A DNA stretch of 64,000 bases from Adiantum capillus-veneris (Eukaryota; Streptophyta; Polypodiopsida; Polypodiales; Pteridaceae). The notes beneath the pieces were generated by a model. It was given only the letters and a program-made list of their open reading frames with translations, had not been told where the DNA came from and did not search any database. Positions 31,994-43,283 of this stretch are shown in pieces; the first letter of the stretch is position 1; each line of letters opens with the position of its first letter. The DNA lies in assembly GCA_014529385.2 (NCBI GenBank), contig CM043958.1, positions 125,461,817-125,525,816 of the forward strand, given 5' to 3'. A program made the position numbers and the translations under genes.

Positions 31994-33752
31994 ATGCCTC
32001 GCCAAAAGCAAGCAAGGCAGTGGACAGTAGCACTATATGAAGTGGATGAGCTCTCTACAAACAAAAAAGCTCACATCTCGTATGAAACACTAGCTCAGAT
32101 CCCTGCTCACATTTTCATCGTGAAGTTTAGGGATGTTGATGGTGACATGGTAAAGATGACTATCATGCCACGGGAAATAGGGAATCTCCACTGAAGGCGG
32201 GAGGTCACCGAAGCCGTGCGGGCTATTCATCTGGACCAGTTTTTCAGATTGCAGCCATGGGGAACAGACTACATGAGGGCCCACGAGCTCATGAGCTCGA
32301 TACAGTATGATGGGCAAGCGATGCTCACCAACAAGGATGGTTCAAAGGTAAAAGTAAAGATCACAAAATACATCATCAACGAATCTTTGCACTTCCTTCC
32401 AGAGCAACACGAATTGCTGGCAAAGACCAAGTCACTCGACAACGAGAAGGCGTTTATCAAAGCAAAAGGAAACAAGTACAAGTACAGTGACATGATATAC
32501 GGTGAGAGGAGTTACCAATGAGATTAATCTCTCAACATTTCAAGGTACAAAAGCCTCCTCGCTACACCGAGCCGATCCTGCACATCGCAGTAGTCATGGC
32601 TCTAGCAACAGCTGAAAACAGAACCATCCGATGCGATTATGGTTCTTACATCTTGGAAAGCTTGGTCGAATCATATTTGAAGGGGTCGGAAAAAAACAAA
32701 AGCTACATGAGCGCAAGGCCAATGCTAACAAGAATAGCATACCAAGCTTTGGGAATGATTGAAGACCTGCCCGAGGCCAGTTCTCAAGCGGCCTTGATTC
32801 AGGAAGCAAAGCTCATTGCTCACTCAGTAAGGACAACCACTACCGCAACATCATCGCACTCGGTCAAGGCATCCAATGTAAGCTCAAGTGATGAAGAAAA
32901 GACGGAGACTGAAGACGAGGGAAATTCTCAAGGGCTAAAAGACAAAGGACCATATGAATTTGAAGAAAGCGAGGAAGAAGACACCACCACACCGCTCAAG
33001 AGAAGAAGAAGGGAAAGAAGTACAGTGCCGCAGTCTGAACTTCAAAAAGTATATGCAGAGACCCAACAAGAATTGAGGAAAGAAGGACAAAGTTGCGGGC
33101 TGAGAGAAAAGCAAGGGCTGCTGCAACACAACAAACAGAAAAACGAAGATTCGAGAAGGAAAGACAAGCAAGAATAGAAGAGGCAGCTCGAATACAGGCT
33201 GAAAAACAAAGGATATCCGCGGAACAAAAGGCTGCAGAAGTGGACGTATCTTCTCAGTCCACTGAAGGAACAAAGGAGAAAGATGTGGCTGAAGATATGA
33301 ACCAAGAAGAGCAACTAAAGAAAGCTCAAAGAGAGAGGAATGTGGAAGCACGACAGGCAGTGGAATTGACTTGCCGAAGAATAATTAAGATTTTAAAGAA
33401 AAGAAAAATGGATGCGTTTGTTTCATAGCCAAGGGAAGATGCACCGAAAAAGAGGCACGTACAGGAAGGGGAGAAATCACCACCTCCTCCCTCGCCGAAA
33501 TCACCACCTCCTCCTTCATCACCTGCACACAAAGAGTCTATGCCTCCTGCGGAAGCAATAGGATACGAAGAAGCCTGTCAGGCAATGACTGATTTTGACT
33601 ACAAAAAAACCTTACAAGAACTAGAAAGACAATTCCAATGCCAGCATGTGGTGCTGAGAGAAAAAGAAAAGCAGGTACAGGAGGCTCAACAAAAGCAAGC
33701 ATGCCTCATCCTGGACACTTCCCTTGTATTGATATTTTATGTTGATGCGTGA
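31994..33752 (+). pseudogene. Element A additional 3' ORF (envelope position), unknown function
   Basis: Starts MPRQKQARQWTVALYEVDEL and has a TGA at 32192 and frame changes near 32518 and 33090. First third: compact helical domain (WGTDYMRAHELMSSI, YTEPILHIAVVMALATAEN). Middle: acidic Ser/Glu-rich tract and a basic KRRRRERS nuclear-signal-like cluster. Then a long Glu/Lys/Ala/Arg coiled coil (33093-33420), a Pro-rich patch (PPPPSPKSPPPP) and a last helix. Gypsy OTA elements often carry an extra ORF here. I see no signal peptide or membrane segment, so nothing supports an envelope protein. Element D2 has a 3' region of similar layout. Confidence 0.6.
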
Positions 33753-33792
33753 GAGCTATGCTATGGACGTCCATCGCGGCGACCCGCAAACA
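33702..33792 (+). repeat. Element A 3' LTR stump
   Basis: Matches 7204-7291 (CTTGTATTGATATTTTATG, GAGAGCTATGCTATGGA, ending GCAAACA). The upstream ~1.16 kb of the LTR is absent and the 3' ORF runs straight into it, so an internal deletion is likely. Confidence 0.7.
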
Positions 33793-34170
33793 AAAGCTTC
33801 ACATTTTGACCTAAAAACTGAGAGACATTTAAGTTTTCCCTTATTATTTTTTTCCTTGAAAGAGATCCACGACAAGTGCATGCTTTTCCAAAAGAAAGCC
33901 ACGACAGACATATGCTTTGCCTCCCCTCCGCTTATGGCACTGTTGTGTACAACAGCGACCTGGTTTGCTTCTGCAACCAATCCGTGCCAGCGTGGACTGG
34001 TTGCAGCAGCAAAACATGCTTCTCTAGTACACAACGGTGCCACAAACGGCCGGCATGGACTGGTTGCAGCAGCAAACCATACCACTATTGTGCACAACAC
34101 TGCCACAAACCGAGGGGAGGCAAAGCATGCGGTTTCTATTGAGAGAAAAAATTCTTGGTTATCAAACGAC
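33793..34170. mobile_element. Foldback (MITE-like) element
   Basis: Arms 33911-33988 and 34052-34129 are inverted copies (ATGCTTTGCCTCCCCT ... AGGGGAGGCAAAGCAT, about 78 bp, mostly matching). The right-arm unit is also duplicated in direct orientation between the arms (GACTGGTTGCAGCAGCAAA at about 33993 and 34057). The left flank and arm recur at 6116-6304 in element A's LTR. No coding capacity, so a non-autonomous repeat. The target duplication was not resolved. Confidence 0.7.
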
Positions 34171-34325
34171 AATTAACATGGCATGATTTAGTTGTGCTCG
34201 ATGGCAAAGAATGAACTAGACAAACGATATTAAAGGTGGGATGACAAGCGACAACGCAGCACATTAGCGAGCTGCAACTTGACGATAAGCACCAGCAAGT
34301 TAAATAGTGCTAGTGGCAGCTATAT

Positions 34326-34357
34326 CTCTCTCTCTCTCTTTGGACAATGCTAAGAGG

Positions 34358-34431
<74 letters not shown>
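34326..34431. repeat. CT microsatellite
   Basis: Short CT run, a 22-bp interruption, then about 35 CT units. Reading frames here are artefacts. Confidence 0.95.
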
Positions 34432-34434
<3 letters not shown>

Positions 34435-34667
34435 TCCAAAGCTGAGTGTCCACTCGCTCTTGTCTCACATGTCCTCAGTAGGACAAGTTGTGATCGAAAC
34501 TTGGCAGGAGGCTCAGGGTGAGTGAGGTGGAGACAAGGGCAAGAGAGCCATATCGGCACACGACTCCTTTGAGCACAAACGTTCAAGGTGGCCAAAGGTG
34601 AGAGAGGGTAGGCGACCTCTCAAGCAGCACAAAACGGAATGGGAGCAACCCATGTGTATGTGTGTGG

Positions 34668-34694
34668 GTTGGGGGGGGGGAGGGGGGGGGGGGG
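34668..34694 (+). repeat. G-run (G10-A-G13), possible G-quadruplex
   Basis: Almost unbroken guanines. It would code for polyproline on the other strand, the reason for a spurious minus-strand frame at 34513-34986. Confidence 0.85.
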
Positions 34695-36009
34695 ATATCC
34701 TTAAAGTGTCTAGCTTAAAGTATCTAGATGGCTTTGGGATATTATTGGTATGAGCTAGTATAGGTGTATTGTGTAAATGATCTGCAAAAAACGGGCTAGA
34801 TGTTGAGGTCAAGTTGTGGGGCAATGTAGATATGTGTGACTCAAGTACCAATAGTCTTAAATTTTGCAAATGTTTCAAATGGGCTTTGAGTGCTTTTTCC
34901 ATGTGTTTTTGGTAACACAATCTTTGAAGACAATGTGATGCTCTTAAGCATATTAAAATATTTAAATGAGAGAGTTTCCACTTCAAAGTATGAGAGACAA
35001 GTGCGTTAGATGGTTGTGAAGCTAGATCTTGCTAAGATGACCTACATAAGAAGAAGAGGAAGAAGTTTGTGCATAGAGCTAGAAAAGCTCTTTCATTGTA
35101 CAAAATCATCTCAATCAACCTTTAAGAGTCTTGACAAACGCTTCACAGGAAAGAAAAGCCTTCAAAATATATCAATTAACCTTAAAAAGGACCACTCTAC
35201 TAAGTAGTTATGTCATTCAAAAGTCAATCTTGATTTCTAAAAGCTACAAAGGATAACCCTAGGGATAACTCTAATAGTAGCCCTTGCTAACCACCAAAAG
35301 AGCACAGCAAAACTCCTTACATGTTGCTTGTCCAACCACTCAACGGAAACCAATGTCTCCCTACCATCATAGTACAATTGAGGTTGTTTTTCTTGGTAGT
35401 ATACTTCAACAACATACCACTAGTAATCAACACCAACCTCATGATACACCAGTGATGAAATAAGATGTCGTATTTTAAGACTTTTAGAGACGTGATAGAC
35501 AAGGTATGTCACCTATAATTGTGTTCTTTCTTTGCTTGCATCTCAAGTATTCAATTTCCATAATGGTTCAAAAATCTAAATTTGTGCCGATAGATTCTGG
35601 CATAATTGTGGTAGTGAAAATAACATGCATGGCATAAGTTCTTGTATCAATTTTCCCCTGGATTTTCTTAGAATTTGTTTTTGATCGCTTTTTTTTGCTC
35701 GGTGATTAGAAATTCCCATTTATCTACAAAGTGTGATGGGTGGGCACGAATACAATGTCAACAAAGCTGACATGTTGGTGGTAATGCCTTGCAAGCACAC
35801 ATACCACTCAATGTGCTTTGCAACCCCATGCACCTAGAGGGATCGATGTGTGGTTCATGATTTCTCCAGGGAAATTCAAACAGATGCTCAATTGAGTGTG
35901 GTAAGGGGAGATGGTAAGAGCTTTACTATATGCTAGTTTCATGTTTTTTTGTCTCCAAGCTATATAGCACTATTCTATATACCACCATCACTCTGCCACA
36001 TATTAGGGC
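34695..36009. other. No gene seen
   Basis: AT-rich DNA. I find no sustained homology, RNA gene or clear repeat on either strand. Confidence 0.4.
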
Positions 36010-36930
36010 CACTAGCTAACTAGCAATAACATGTATGCTAAATGATAATTACAATATCATACCAAGTAGTGTCATCATGATATCTAGCATATGTATAATA
36101 CTAGACATCAGTTTCACCATGCTAGTCAACAATTTCATCATGCTTCTTAGCATAGCAACAATGCTACATATAGGTGACATAAGATTTCTTAATAATGTCA
36201 CCATGCTATCTAACACTACCTCATATGCTAAGTCAACACTCAATTATCATAGCTAATAGTGTCATCATGCTTCTTAGCATAGCAACAATGCTAGATTCAA
36301 GTGACACAATGCTGCTTAATAGTGCTACTAGGCTAGTTAACACTACCTCATAGCAACAGTGTTGGTTAATAGAAACAATGCTAGATACAAGTGACTTAAT
36401 GTTGCTTAGCAATGCCACCATTCTAGTTAACACTCCAAAAACATATTTCTCCATGTCATCATTCTATCTAGCATAGAAACATGTTAGATACAGGTAACAT
36501 AATTGTTCTTAATAATTCCACCTTGATAGCTAACATTGCCTCCTAAACTAGTTAACACTCCAACATCATAGCTAGCATCATCATCATGCTTCTTAGCATA
36601 GCATCAATGCTAAATACACATATCATAATGCTTCTTAATGGACAACCATGCTAGCTAACACTCCCTTATGTGCTAGTTAACACTTGAGTTTTGTAGTTAG
36701 CAATGGCATTGTGCTTCTTAGCAAAGCAACTATGCTAGATAATAATTCCACCATGCTAGCTAGCATTGGCTCCTATACTTGTTAGTACTAGAACTATGCT
36801 ACCTAATAGAGTCACTATGGTAGTTAACATTGTAATATGCTATTTTCATCTAACATTCTATTAATAATCGCTATATTCTAACAAGCACATGCGATTGTGC
36901 TAGTTAACAGTGTTGTCATGCTACTTAGGC
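36010..36930. repeat. Degenerate tandem repeat array
   Basis: Modules such as CTTCTTAGCATAGCAACAATG, TAGATACAAGTGAC, CACCATGCTAG and CTAGTTAACACT recur in changing order at spacings of about 115-180 bp (clear copies near 36142, 36261, 36591, 36714). The units are diverged, as in an old minisatellite or satellite. Confidence 0.8.
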
Positions 36931-36958
36931 TAATAGTCCATATGACATGCTTGAAGTT

Positions 36959-37044
36959 TTCTTGTAGTATATATGGCATGCAATTCATTAGGGAGGTTTT
37001 CCTTGCAGTACATATGGAATGTAACTCATTAGGGAGGAGCCAAA
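36959..37044. repeat. Two-copy tandem repeat, about 43 bp
   Basis: CTTGTAGTATATATGGCATG...TTCATTAGGGAGG is followed by CTTGCAGTACATATGGAATG...CTCATTAGGGAGG. Confidence 0.75.
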
Positions 37045-38038
37045 TGTTCACGTTTTGGAAGATAGGGGCGACTCGAGTGAAGGCTGCAAACAGCAGGATA
37101 GAGAAGGTGAAGATATTGACGACCATGGGCCATGGACTACATATATGGGCAATCTAGAGCATACAATAGTGAGAGTGGATGTAATTACCTTTACAACTCA
37201 AACTGTGGATATCATTGGGGCTAAAGGACTAAAGAATATGGTGCAAGAACCAAACGTTGCAGGTGCAAAGTAAGGCAATGAGGAGAAGCAACTAATGAAG
37301 AATAAAGTAGAAGAGGGAGAAAAATAACTAGAGGATATGCTGCTAAATAAAGTTTTAGTTGAGGTCTTGGGAGACTTGAGAAGCCACGGCTTTGACAGAG
37401 ACACAATCCATGTAGGGCCATCTGAAAGGCCTGCTTGCAAGGAACAAGGGTGGTGAGCATTTGATAAGTCGAGTGTATCCATTAAAAAAGAGAAATCCTA
37501 CATAAAAAAGTTGATTATCAAGCCAATCTATACAAAAAAAATTCTTACAAGAAGCTTAGAATTTTTCTATCTAGTTGTTTTGTGCATACAAGTATTTCTC
37601 TCTAGATGTTTTGTGCATACAAGTATTGCTCTCTAGATTTCCTTGATTTTAACAAATCAAGAAATTTGTTATGTAAAGTTACCTATAATGAAAAAAATTC
37701 ATTTATATCAATGATTGAGCTGGTATTTGAGTGTCTAAATATTGCATTACTATGTACTAGTCATGTGGATACCTATACATTTATATGTTGTAGTTTATTT
37801 CTCCACAGAGGATATAATGATTGTGATGTGGCTGTCAAAAGTTTATTGTTTGTGTACTATTGTCCAATTTCCAACCACTTGTACGGTTATTGGTATGGTT
37901 TACTCAATTAAGCATGTCAATAACAATTGAAGATGAGTAACTACTCATGTGTTTACATAGGCCACCACCACCAAGGAAAAAGAACAGGGTGCATCAACCA
38001 TGTCACCACATGTGAAGGGAAGGCCTCTCTTATCATAT
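37045..38038. other. No gene seen
   Basis: Several short frames on both strands, none with recognisable content. Confidence 0.4.
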
Positions 38039-38215
38039 GCAATTACCTAGGCTTGCAACTTAAGGCCTATATCATTACACAAGATCTGTGAGAAAATTCA
38101 TGATGAGATTTCTACTCAAGGGTTATTGCAAAAGCATGCTCTTCTTGGCAATGCATTGGTCCATCTATATGCCAAGCATGTTGTGCTTGGCAATTTGGTC
38201 GATATTTATGGCCAA
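38039..38215 (+). pseudogene. Pentatricopeptide repeat (PPR) gene fragment
   Basis: Translation in one frame gives A-I-T-stop-A-C-N, then KIHDEISTQGLLQKHALLGN and ALVHLYAKH. This is the second-half PPR phrase of plant organelle RNA-binding PPR proteins (KxIHxEI...LGNALVxMYAKC). A partial echo, LGNLVDIYGQKIH, follows directly. One stop and no start, so a fragment. PPR proteins of the PLS type bind organelle RNA for editing and processing. No neighbouring exons found. Confidence 0.65.
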
Positions 38216-40027
38216 AAAATCCATTGTCTTATGAAAGCACAAAATTATTAATGAGGTTTTTGACATCCTTATAATACTTGATAGGACCCTCATCAAAGCA
38301 TTTACACTTATCAAAAGAACAACACATCTAATATACAATTCAAGTAAAGAAGCGTGTTGCACCCCTTGCCCTTGACTTGTCTAGAATTAACTTAGCTAGT
38401 TCTTGCGAGCTTCTTGCTAAAACAATCAATGGGACATCAGTAGGTAAGCTTAGATCGTGGCGTGTGATTATTTTCAAAACATACAAAGCAAGGATGTTTT
38501 TGCTTATGTATATTATTTTGTTAAGAACGTCTTCTCCATTCAAGTCCCTCTATGAACAAAAGAAATTAAAGGTATGTTATAAGTTCTAGTAAATAGTGCT
38601 CAAACATTGCTCGTTCAATATTAGCGACCTCCACAGTTGCTAATATCAACATTTTCTCTAGTATAATATTGAGTATAGAAGAGATAAACCAATGAGAATT
38701 CTTTCTCATGAACAATCTTACCCTTCATCCATGTTTAGAATGTTTATATTAAATCTTTCATTGTTATGCTTTAGTGAGACCACAACTTTTATATAAATGT
38801 TAATGATTCTCTTGATACAAAGTGGGACTCAACTAGAGATATAACACTTGGGACACACCTGAGACTCTCAAAACTCTTTACCAAAAAAAATGGACTAAGG
38901 GTTTGGCTCCACATGTAGTTACTTGGACTGCAGTAAAAATAGTCACATCCGCATATACTAAAAATACTCACACAACTATCATGGCATTTCCTAAAATTGC
39001 TTGTATATGAGTATTGCAACGTATATTATATTGTAATGCTAGTTATGAAAATGCTAATGAAATATATCATAAATTACTTGTGGATAAGATGTAACAAATA
39101 ATTTTAATTGGGTTGGGTGCAATGCTTGATTTATTTCATATAAAATAGCAATGTAAATAGATGTCATTAATAATTTTTGAAGAATGTACTTAGAATATAC
39201 TGATTGATTTAAGATTGAAGCTTGAAACTAATTAAATCTCAAAGCTTGAATTTCTTTCTATTTTATATCCTAATATTTATGGTACTAAAATATATATCTT
39301 AAAATTTTTGGAGATAGATTTAACTTTGAATATTTGATTGTTGACATCTAAGATATAGTACCTTTAGAAAGTTTCAAATATTTGTATTGTGTCATAGCTC
39401 AAGAATCCATCAATACTTTGCTTGACCAAACAAGTCCTCCAAAAAATGACATGGATTCTCTAAGCTTGACCAATGAGTTGCTTCTTTCAACATCACTCTC
39501 AACGCTCTTGATAGTTGATCAAGTGTCCCATAAATCAGTTACTTTCTTTGAGAGCATGCAAATGAAAGATGACGAGATTCACTCACGTTCAAACATGCCT
39601 AATTATGTCATCATCCACCGTGCTAATATGGTCGCAATAACCATGATTCACATCCTTTCTTAACCATAAGTGTGCATCAAACAGTTACCTAAAAAATTCT
39701 TATTGGGATTCCTCCATGCTCAATTCCATGGAGGAAAACTCCCACATAATATGAAAAGCTTCTCTAATCTATCAATAGTTCTTGTCAAAACTAGACCCTT
39801 AATCTTAATATATATCTTCAATCCCACTATCATTAGCTCCATAATAATCTCATCAACCGTACCCACACATCCCTGAAGAATATCTCTTACTTGCTTAGCA
39901 TTTTTAATCATCATCATGATCAGTAGAAAAGATGATTCATTAAAAAAATTACCTTTTTTTTAGTTGGTGATCTCCTGCTTCAAAAATACGAGGGGCTCAC
40001 AAAAAACATATTGGCTCAAAATCTTCT
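38216..40027. other. Unassigned stretch before D1
   Basis: Short unrecognised frames (minus 38340-38543, plus 39382-39663, minus 39720-39917). The last has a hydrophobic, helix-rich translation but no motif I know. Mostly AT-rich. Confidence 0.4.
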
Positions 40028-40523
40028 TGCAGAAGGTGAGGACAGTTCTAGCAGGCAAAACTACTCCTTAGAAGGCCGACCAATGGGAACAGCTACACGG
40101 GTAGTAATTACAACAATTACTATAGTAACTCTATAAGCTTATAAATAAGAGCCGCTACACTGTATCCGAGGCTTTTTGGACTTTTTGGCTTATGGGCTTT
40201 TGCTTCTAGACTTTTAGCTTCATAAGATTTTGGCTTTCAACTCTGTAATCACTCACTCCTATAATCAATCCTCAGGCTTCATCTGAGATTAAGCTTGTTG
40301 TACACTTTACTGATTATCTTTGTACTACTAATCTGAATCTATAATTCCATTCCCAGTCTTCCAGTTTGTGTCTTCTAGTTTGTGTCTTCCATTTCAGTAC
40401 ATTATTTTAATTCAGTTCTCTATTTCAGTCCAGTAGTTAATTCCAGGCCTCACTAACCGAACTGCGCAGATAACCAGTGTCTTTGAACTCTAACGCTGAA
40501 ATAAGAGGCCACCTCTCATTCCA
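40028..40523 (+). repeat. D1 5' LTR, 496 bp
   Basis: TGCAGAAGGTGAGG...CTCATTCCA. Homologous to the inverted LTR at 46033-46523. The start is fixed by the D2 copy, where a polypurine tract ends at the same point. Contains repeated GGCTTTT/GACTTTT-type boxes. Confidence 0.85.
40140..40147 (+). promoter_or_regulatory. TATA box of D1 LTR
   Basis: TATAAATA followed by GAGCCGCTACACTGTATCCG; the same block is kept in the inverted LTR (46405-46412, minus strand) although the LTRs are diverged, which supports function in the past. Confidence 0.65.
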
Positions 40524-40525
40524 TT

Positions 40526-40541
40526 TGGCGATCATAATGGC
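40526..40541 (+). other. Primer binding site, D1
   Basis: TGGCGATCATAATGGC, 2 nt after the LTR end. The D2-side copy reads TGGCAATCATGGTGGC. The start TGGCGA could suit a tRNA-Arg; I cannot assign the tRNA. Confidence 0.6.
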
Positions 40542-42780
40542 TAGAGCTGATTGCTCTTAGACCACCGAGCTTCGTCTCCTAGATAAAATTCGTAGCTGAC
40601 TACAAGCTTGCCACCCAGAGTCAATAGTGGTCGAAAATCATCAACCTGGTTTTGCACTAATTCCACACGAGTTGAACCTATTCCAGAAGTGTCAGCAAGA
40701 GAGTCTGATATTGAGAGGAACCCCGAGAGTGAGACTAAGGCACAAGAGGAGCAGAGTAATGCTGAACAGGCTAGACACTCTCAGCATTCTAGTCACTCAA
40801 GGAGGAGGAGGGCTGAGCGTGAGGAACGCAGAACTAGGACTTAAGGTTCTAGGTCCACACACAAGATAGCTGAGGCCAAGGGTAGCAAAGGTAGTCATCA
40901 TAGTACAATCAAGAAGGCCAAGGTAGAGACTGAGACTGAAACTGAAAAGGAAGGTCACTGCGATGCTGACACTAATCATACAAGAAGTCATCAAGATGCA
41001 ATGAGGCTACCAAGACCAAAGGAACCAGAGATGATACAGACAGGCATGATTACACTACTTCTTTAAAGATCTCTTTTTGAGTTTTCAAAGGCAGAAAAAA
41101 AGAGGATCATGATGTCCACATTCAAGCCCTTTGACCAATATGTTGAATTAAAGAAAAATGATGAAGATGACTGGGGAGAGTATTTTCCTCAAACACTAAA
41201 GGATGCGGAAAGAAAATGATATTATCACTATCTAGCTTGCCAGCTCATGTCTTACAATAAGTTGATCAAGGCTTTCGGGCTTGAGTACTCGGACAACAGA
41301 GGCAATGAAGACATTCTCTATGAGTTGAACAAGATCATGCAAGGAAAATTGTCTATAAGAAGCTATGTGGAAAAGAACAAAGAGTTGACCAGGTAGCTGT
41401 AAGAACCACCTTCAAAAAAAAGACTACATGCATGGTTTTGGAATGGATTTTGTAGCACGAAACTGAGAGAGCATGAGGTACCTACACCCACAAAGAATTT
41501 TAATATCTTGGTGCAGAGAGATCTGAAGCTCAAGTAGCAAGCCAAGAAGGCGTGAAGCCATAAGAAGCGGAGGTCTAGCAGTAGCAGCTCTTCTACGGAG
41601 AATGCCAACTCCAATGAGACTTCCAGTAATTTTGATAGTAGTTCAGACGAAAAGAGCAAGGACAAGGCTAAGAAAGGGTCTTGGTCCCAAAAATTTGACG
41701 AAATAGCTTGGCAGATATCAGCCAGACTAGACCACCAGTCAAGAAGATGGAAACCTGGTGCTCCAAATGCAAATCTAGAGATCATGTTTCCAACGAATTC
41801 CCACAGTGCACGTAATGCAAAGATATGGCCATGTGTGGAATAACTGTGGCATTCAAATCCATCATTTCAAGAAAGGTAAGGATCTATCTCTAATTGCATT
41901 TATAAATGCCGAATCAGAAAAGGTAGAGATGACCAGTTGACCTAAATAGGAAAATTCGGGTACCAGTGGGATTGGTACTGGGCACGACAGATACCAAGGT
42001 GGTATTGGCCGAGGCCAAGGTTGTGGAAATTTCCAGAAGCGAAGTCTTAACTACTATAGTTGTGAGAAATATGGGCACTTTGCAGCTCAATGTCCAGATG
42101 CACCTAGTATTGAGGCTACTGAGGCAAAAGCGTCAAAACAAGTTCCAATACGGGAAATCACTTGCAGTAAAGGGGTGATTATTAAAGAACTCCCAGAAGA
42201 GCCTCTGAAACAAGTCATTCCTGAAACCAGCAAATGGACTCAACAGAGAGAAGTCTCGAAGGCTAAGGGCAAGGAGAAGGTTGTTGATGAATGGCAAGAG
42301 CAGTGCAAACTGGCAGCTAAGATCATAGAGAAGATAGCTAGGAAGCTACCAGAACATCAAGAGAGTTTTGATGCTCATGTTATTTAGAAGATACCAGCCC
42401 CATCTTCTGAGAAAAGGCTGCCAGATCGGTCGGGATTTGGAATCTCTGAGACCATGCTTACTATAGTGCAAGGAAAGGTGGATGATCTAGGGCAGGTCAA
42501 ATCAGATTTGACTGTAATAGAAAACATTGAACTGGGGAAAGCACGATGTCTTTCACAGTGTCAGTCAAGGCTCAGTACAGACACCAGAACAAAGGATTGG
42601 CAATGTGAAGATAGTCCTGATTCCTTGAGTTTTGACGATAATTTTGACCAAGAGAGAGAAGAGATCTATGTCAAAATCTGTGAACGAATTCAAAAATTGA
42701 CGGTTGAATTAGATGATATGAGGAAGACTTTGTCCGAAGGAGAAAATTTTTTCAGATAGTGGAGAAAAGCTGAAGCTGAT
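40542..42780 (+). pseudogene. gag: D1 gag remnant
   Basis: Leader passes into an acidic/basic N-terminal region (40608-40990), a core (LKKNDEDDWGEYFPQTLKDAERK, MQGKLSIRSYVEKNKELTR), a Ser-rich tract near 41580 and knuckle-like motifs: CSKCKSRDHVSNEF near 41762 (last Cys lost) and YYSCEKYGHFAAQC near 42050 (first Cys replaced by Tyr). Many stops. A charged frame (42175-42759) forms the linker to protease. Confidence 0.75.
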
Positions 42781-43270
42781 GCGAGAGTAGTTGATTTGTC
42801 CACTATCAGAGATAATGAGGTGCCAGTAATCCAGGTGGATTACAAGGTCAAGAAACAATGGAGCCGTTATCGATGTTATACTGGATGGAGGGGAAAGGGT
42901 GAATATTCTGAGGGTACATCTTCAAAAAAGGCTTGGTATCACTAATTTAAAGACATCACCCTTTAAGGTTAGAATGGTTTATCATAAAGTTGTTCAAGCA
43001 ACTAGTATAATGGAGATTATGCATATTATTTTGGGTAAAGAGAAATTTAAAACTAGCTTTCTGGTACTAAATGTCCGAGGAGCATATGGTATGCTAATGG
43101 GACGACCGTGGCTTCGAACGGTGTAGGTTGTTCATGATTATGCAAAAAAACATAAACATTCAAGGAATCAGTAGGAGAATCCAACTCCAGAAAAATAACA
43201 TCAAAAGCTAGAAGAAAGCACTTCGACATGAGGAACTTTGCCAAAAATATGGGGTTAAGAAGATTGAACG
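42781..43270 (+). pseudogene. D1 protease remnant
   Basis: VIDVILDGGERVNILRVHLQ has Asp-Gly-Gly in the triplet region (near 42880), followed at the usual distance by GAYGMLMGRPWLRTV (43078-43123). The start of the domain is in another frame. Confidence 0.75.
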
Positions 43271-43283
43271 AATAATTGCAGCC

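Larger units (their letters stand above)
6038..33792 (+). mobile_element. Element A: giant OTA (Athila/Tat-branch) Ty3/gypsy retrotransposon, interrupted by B
   Basis: Order along the plus strand: 5' LTR, tRNA-Asp-like PBS, leader, gag with CCHC knuckles, protease, RT (YMDD), RNase H, integrase, [element B, 16968-28370], integrase tail, second protease-like domain, long spacer, 3' ORF, 3' LTR stump. Without B it is about 16.3 kb. RT and integrase wording (NGKLRVCVNLKKVNAATI, FAKWGIDFVGPI, NMVYGIQAILPLEFLIP) and the Asp-type PBS fit the non-chromodomain OTA branch. Stops and frameshifts occur through most of the coding parts, so it is dead. The 5' limit is an inference from a TG start; the 3' limit rests on the LTR end shared with 7204-7291. 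Confidence 0.8.

Noticed and set aside
31994-33752. Envelope-like protein in element A
   Set aside because: No signal peptide or membrane segment; the content is acidic, basic and coiled-coil.
34513-34986. 157-residue minus-strand frame
   Set aside because: Its middle is polyproline coded by a G-run; no homology or consistent composition.
36010-36930. CRISPR-like array
   Set aside because: Repeats are degenerate and unevenly spaced in eukaryotic DNA; no associated genes.
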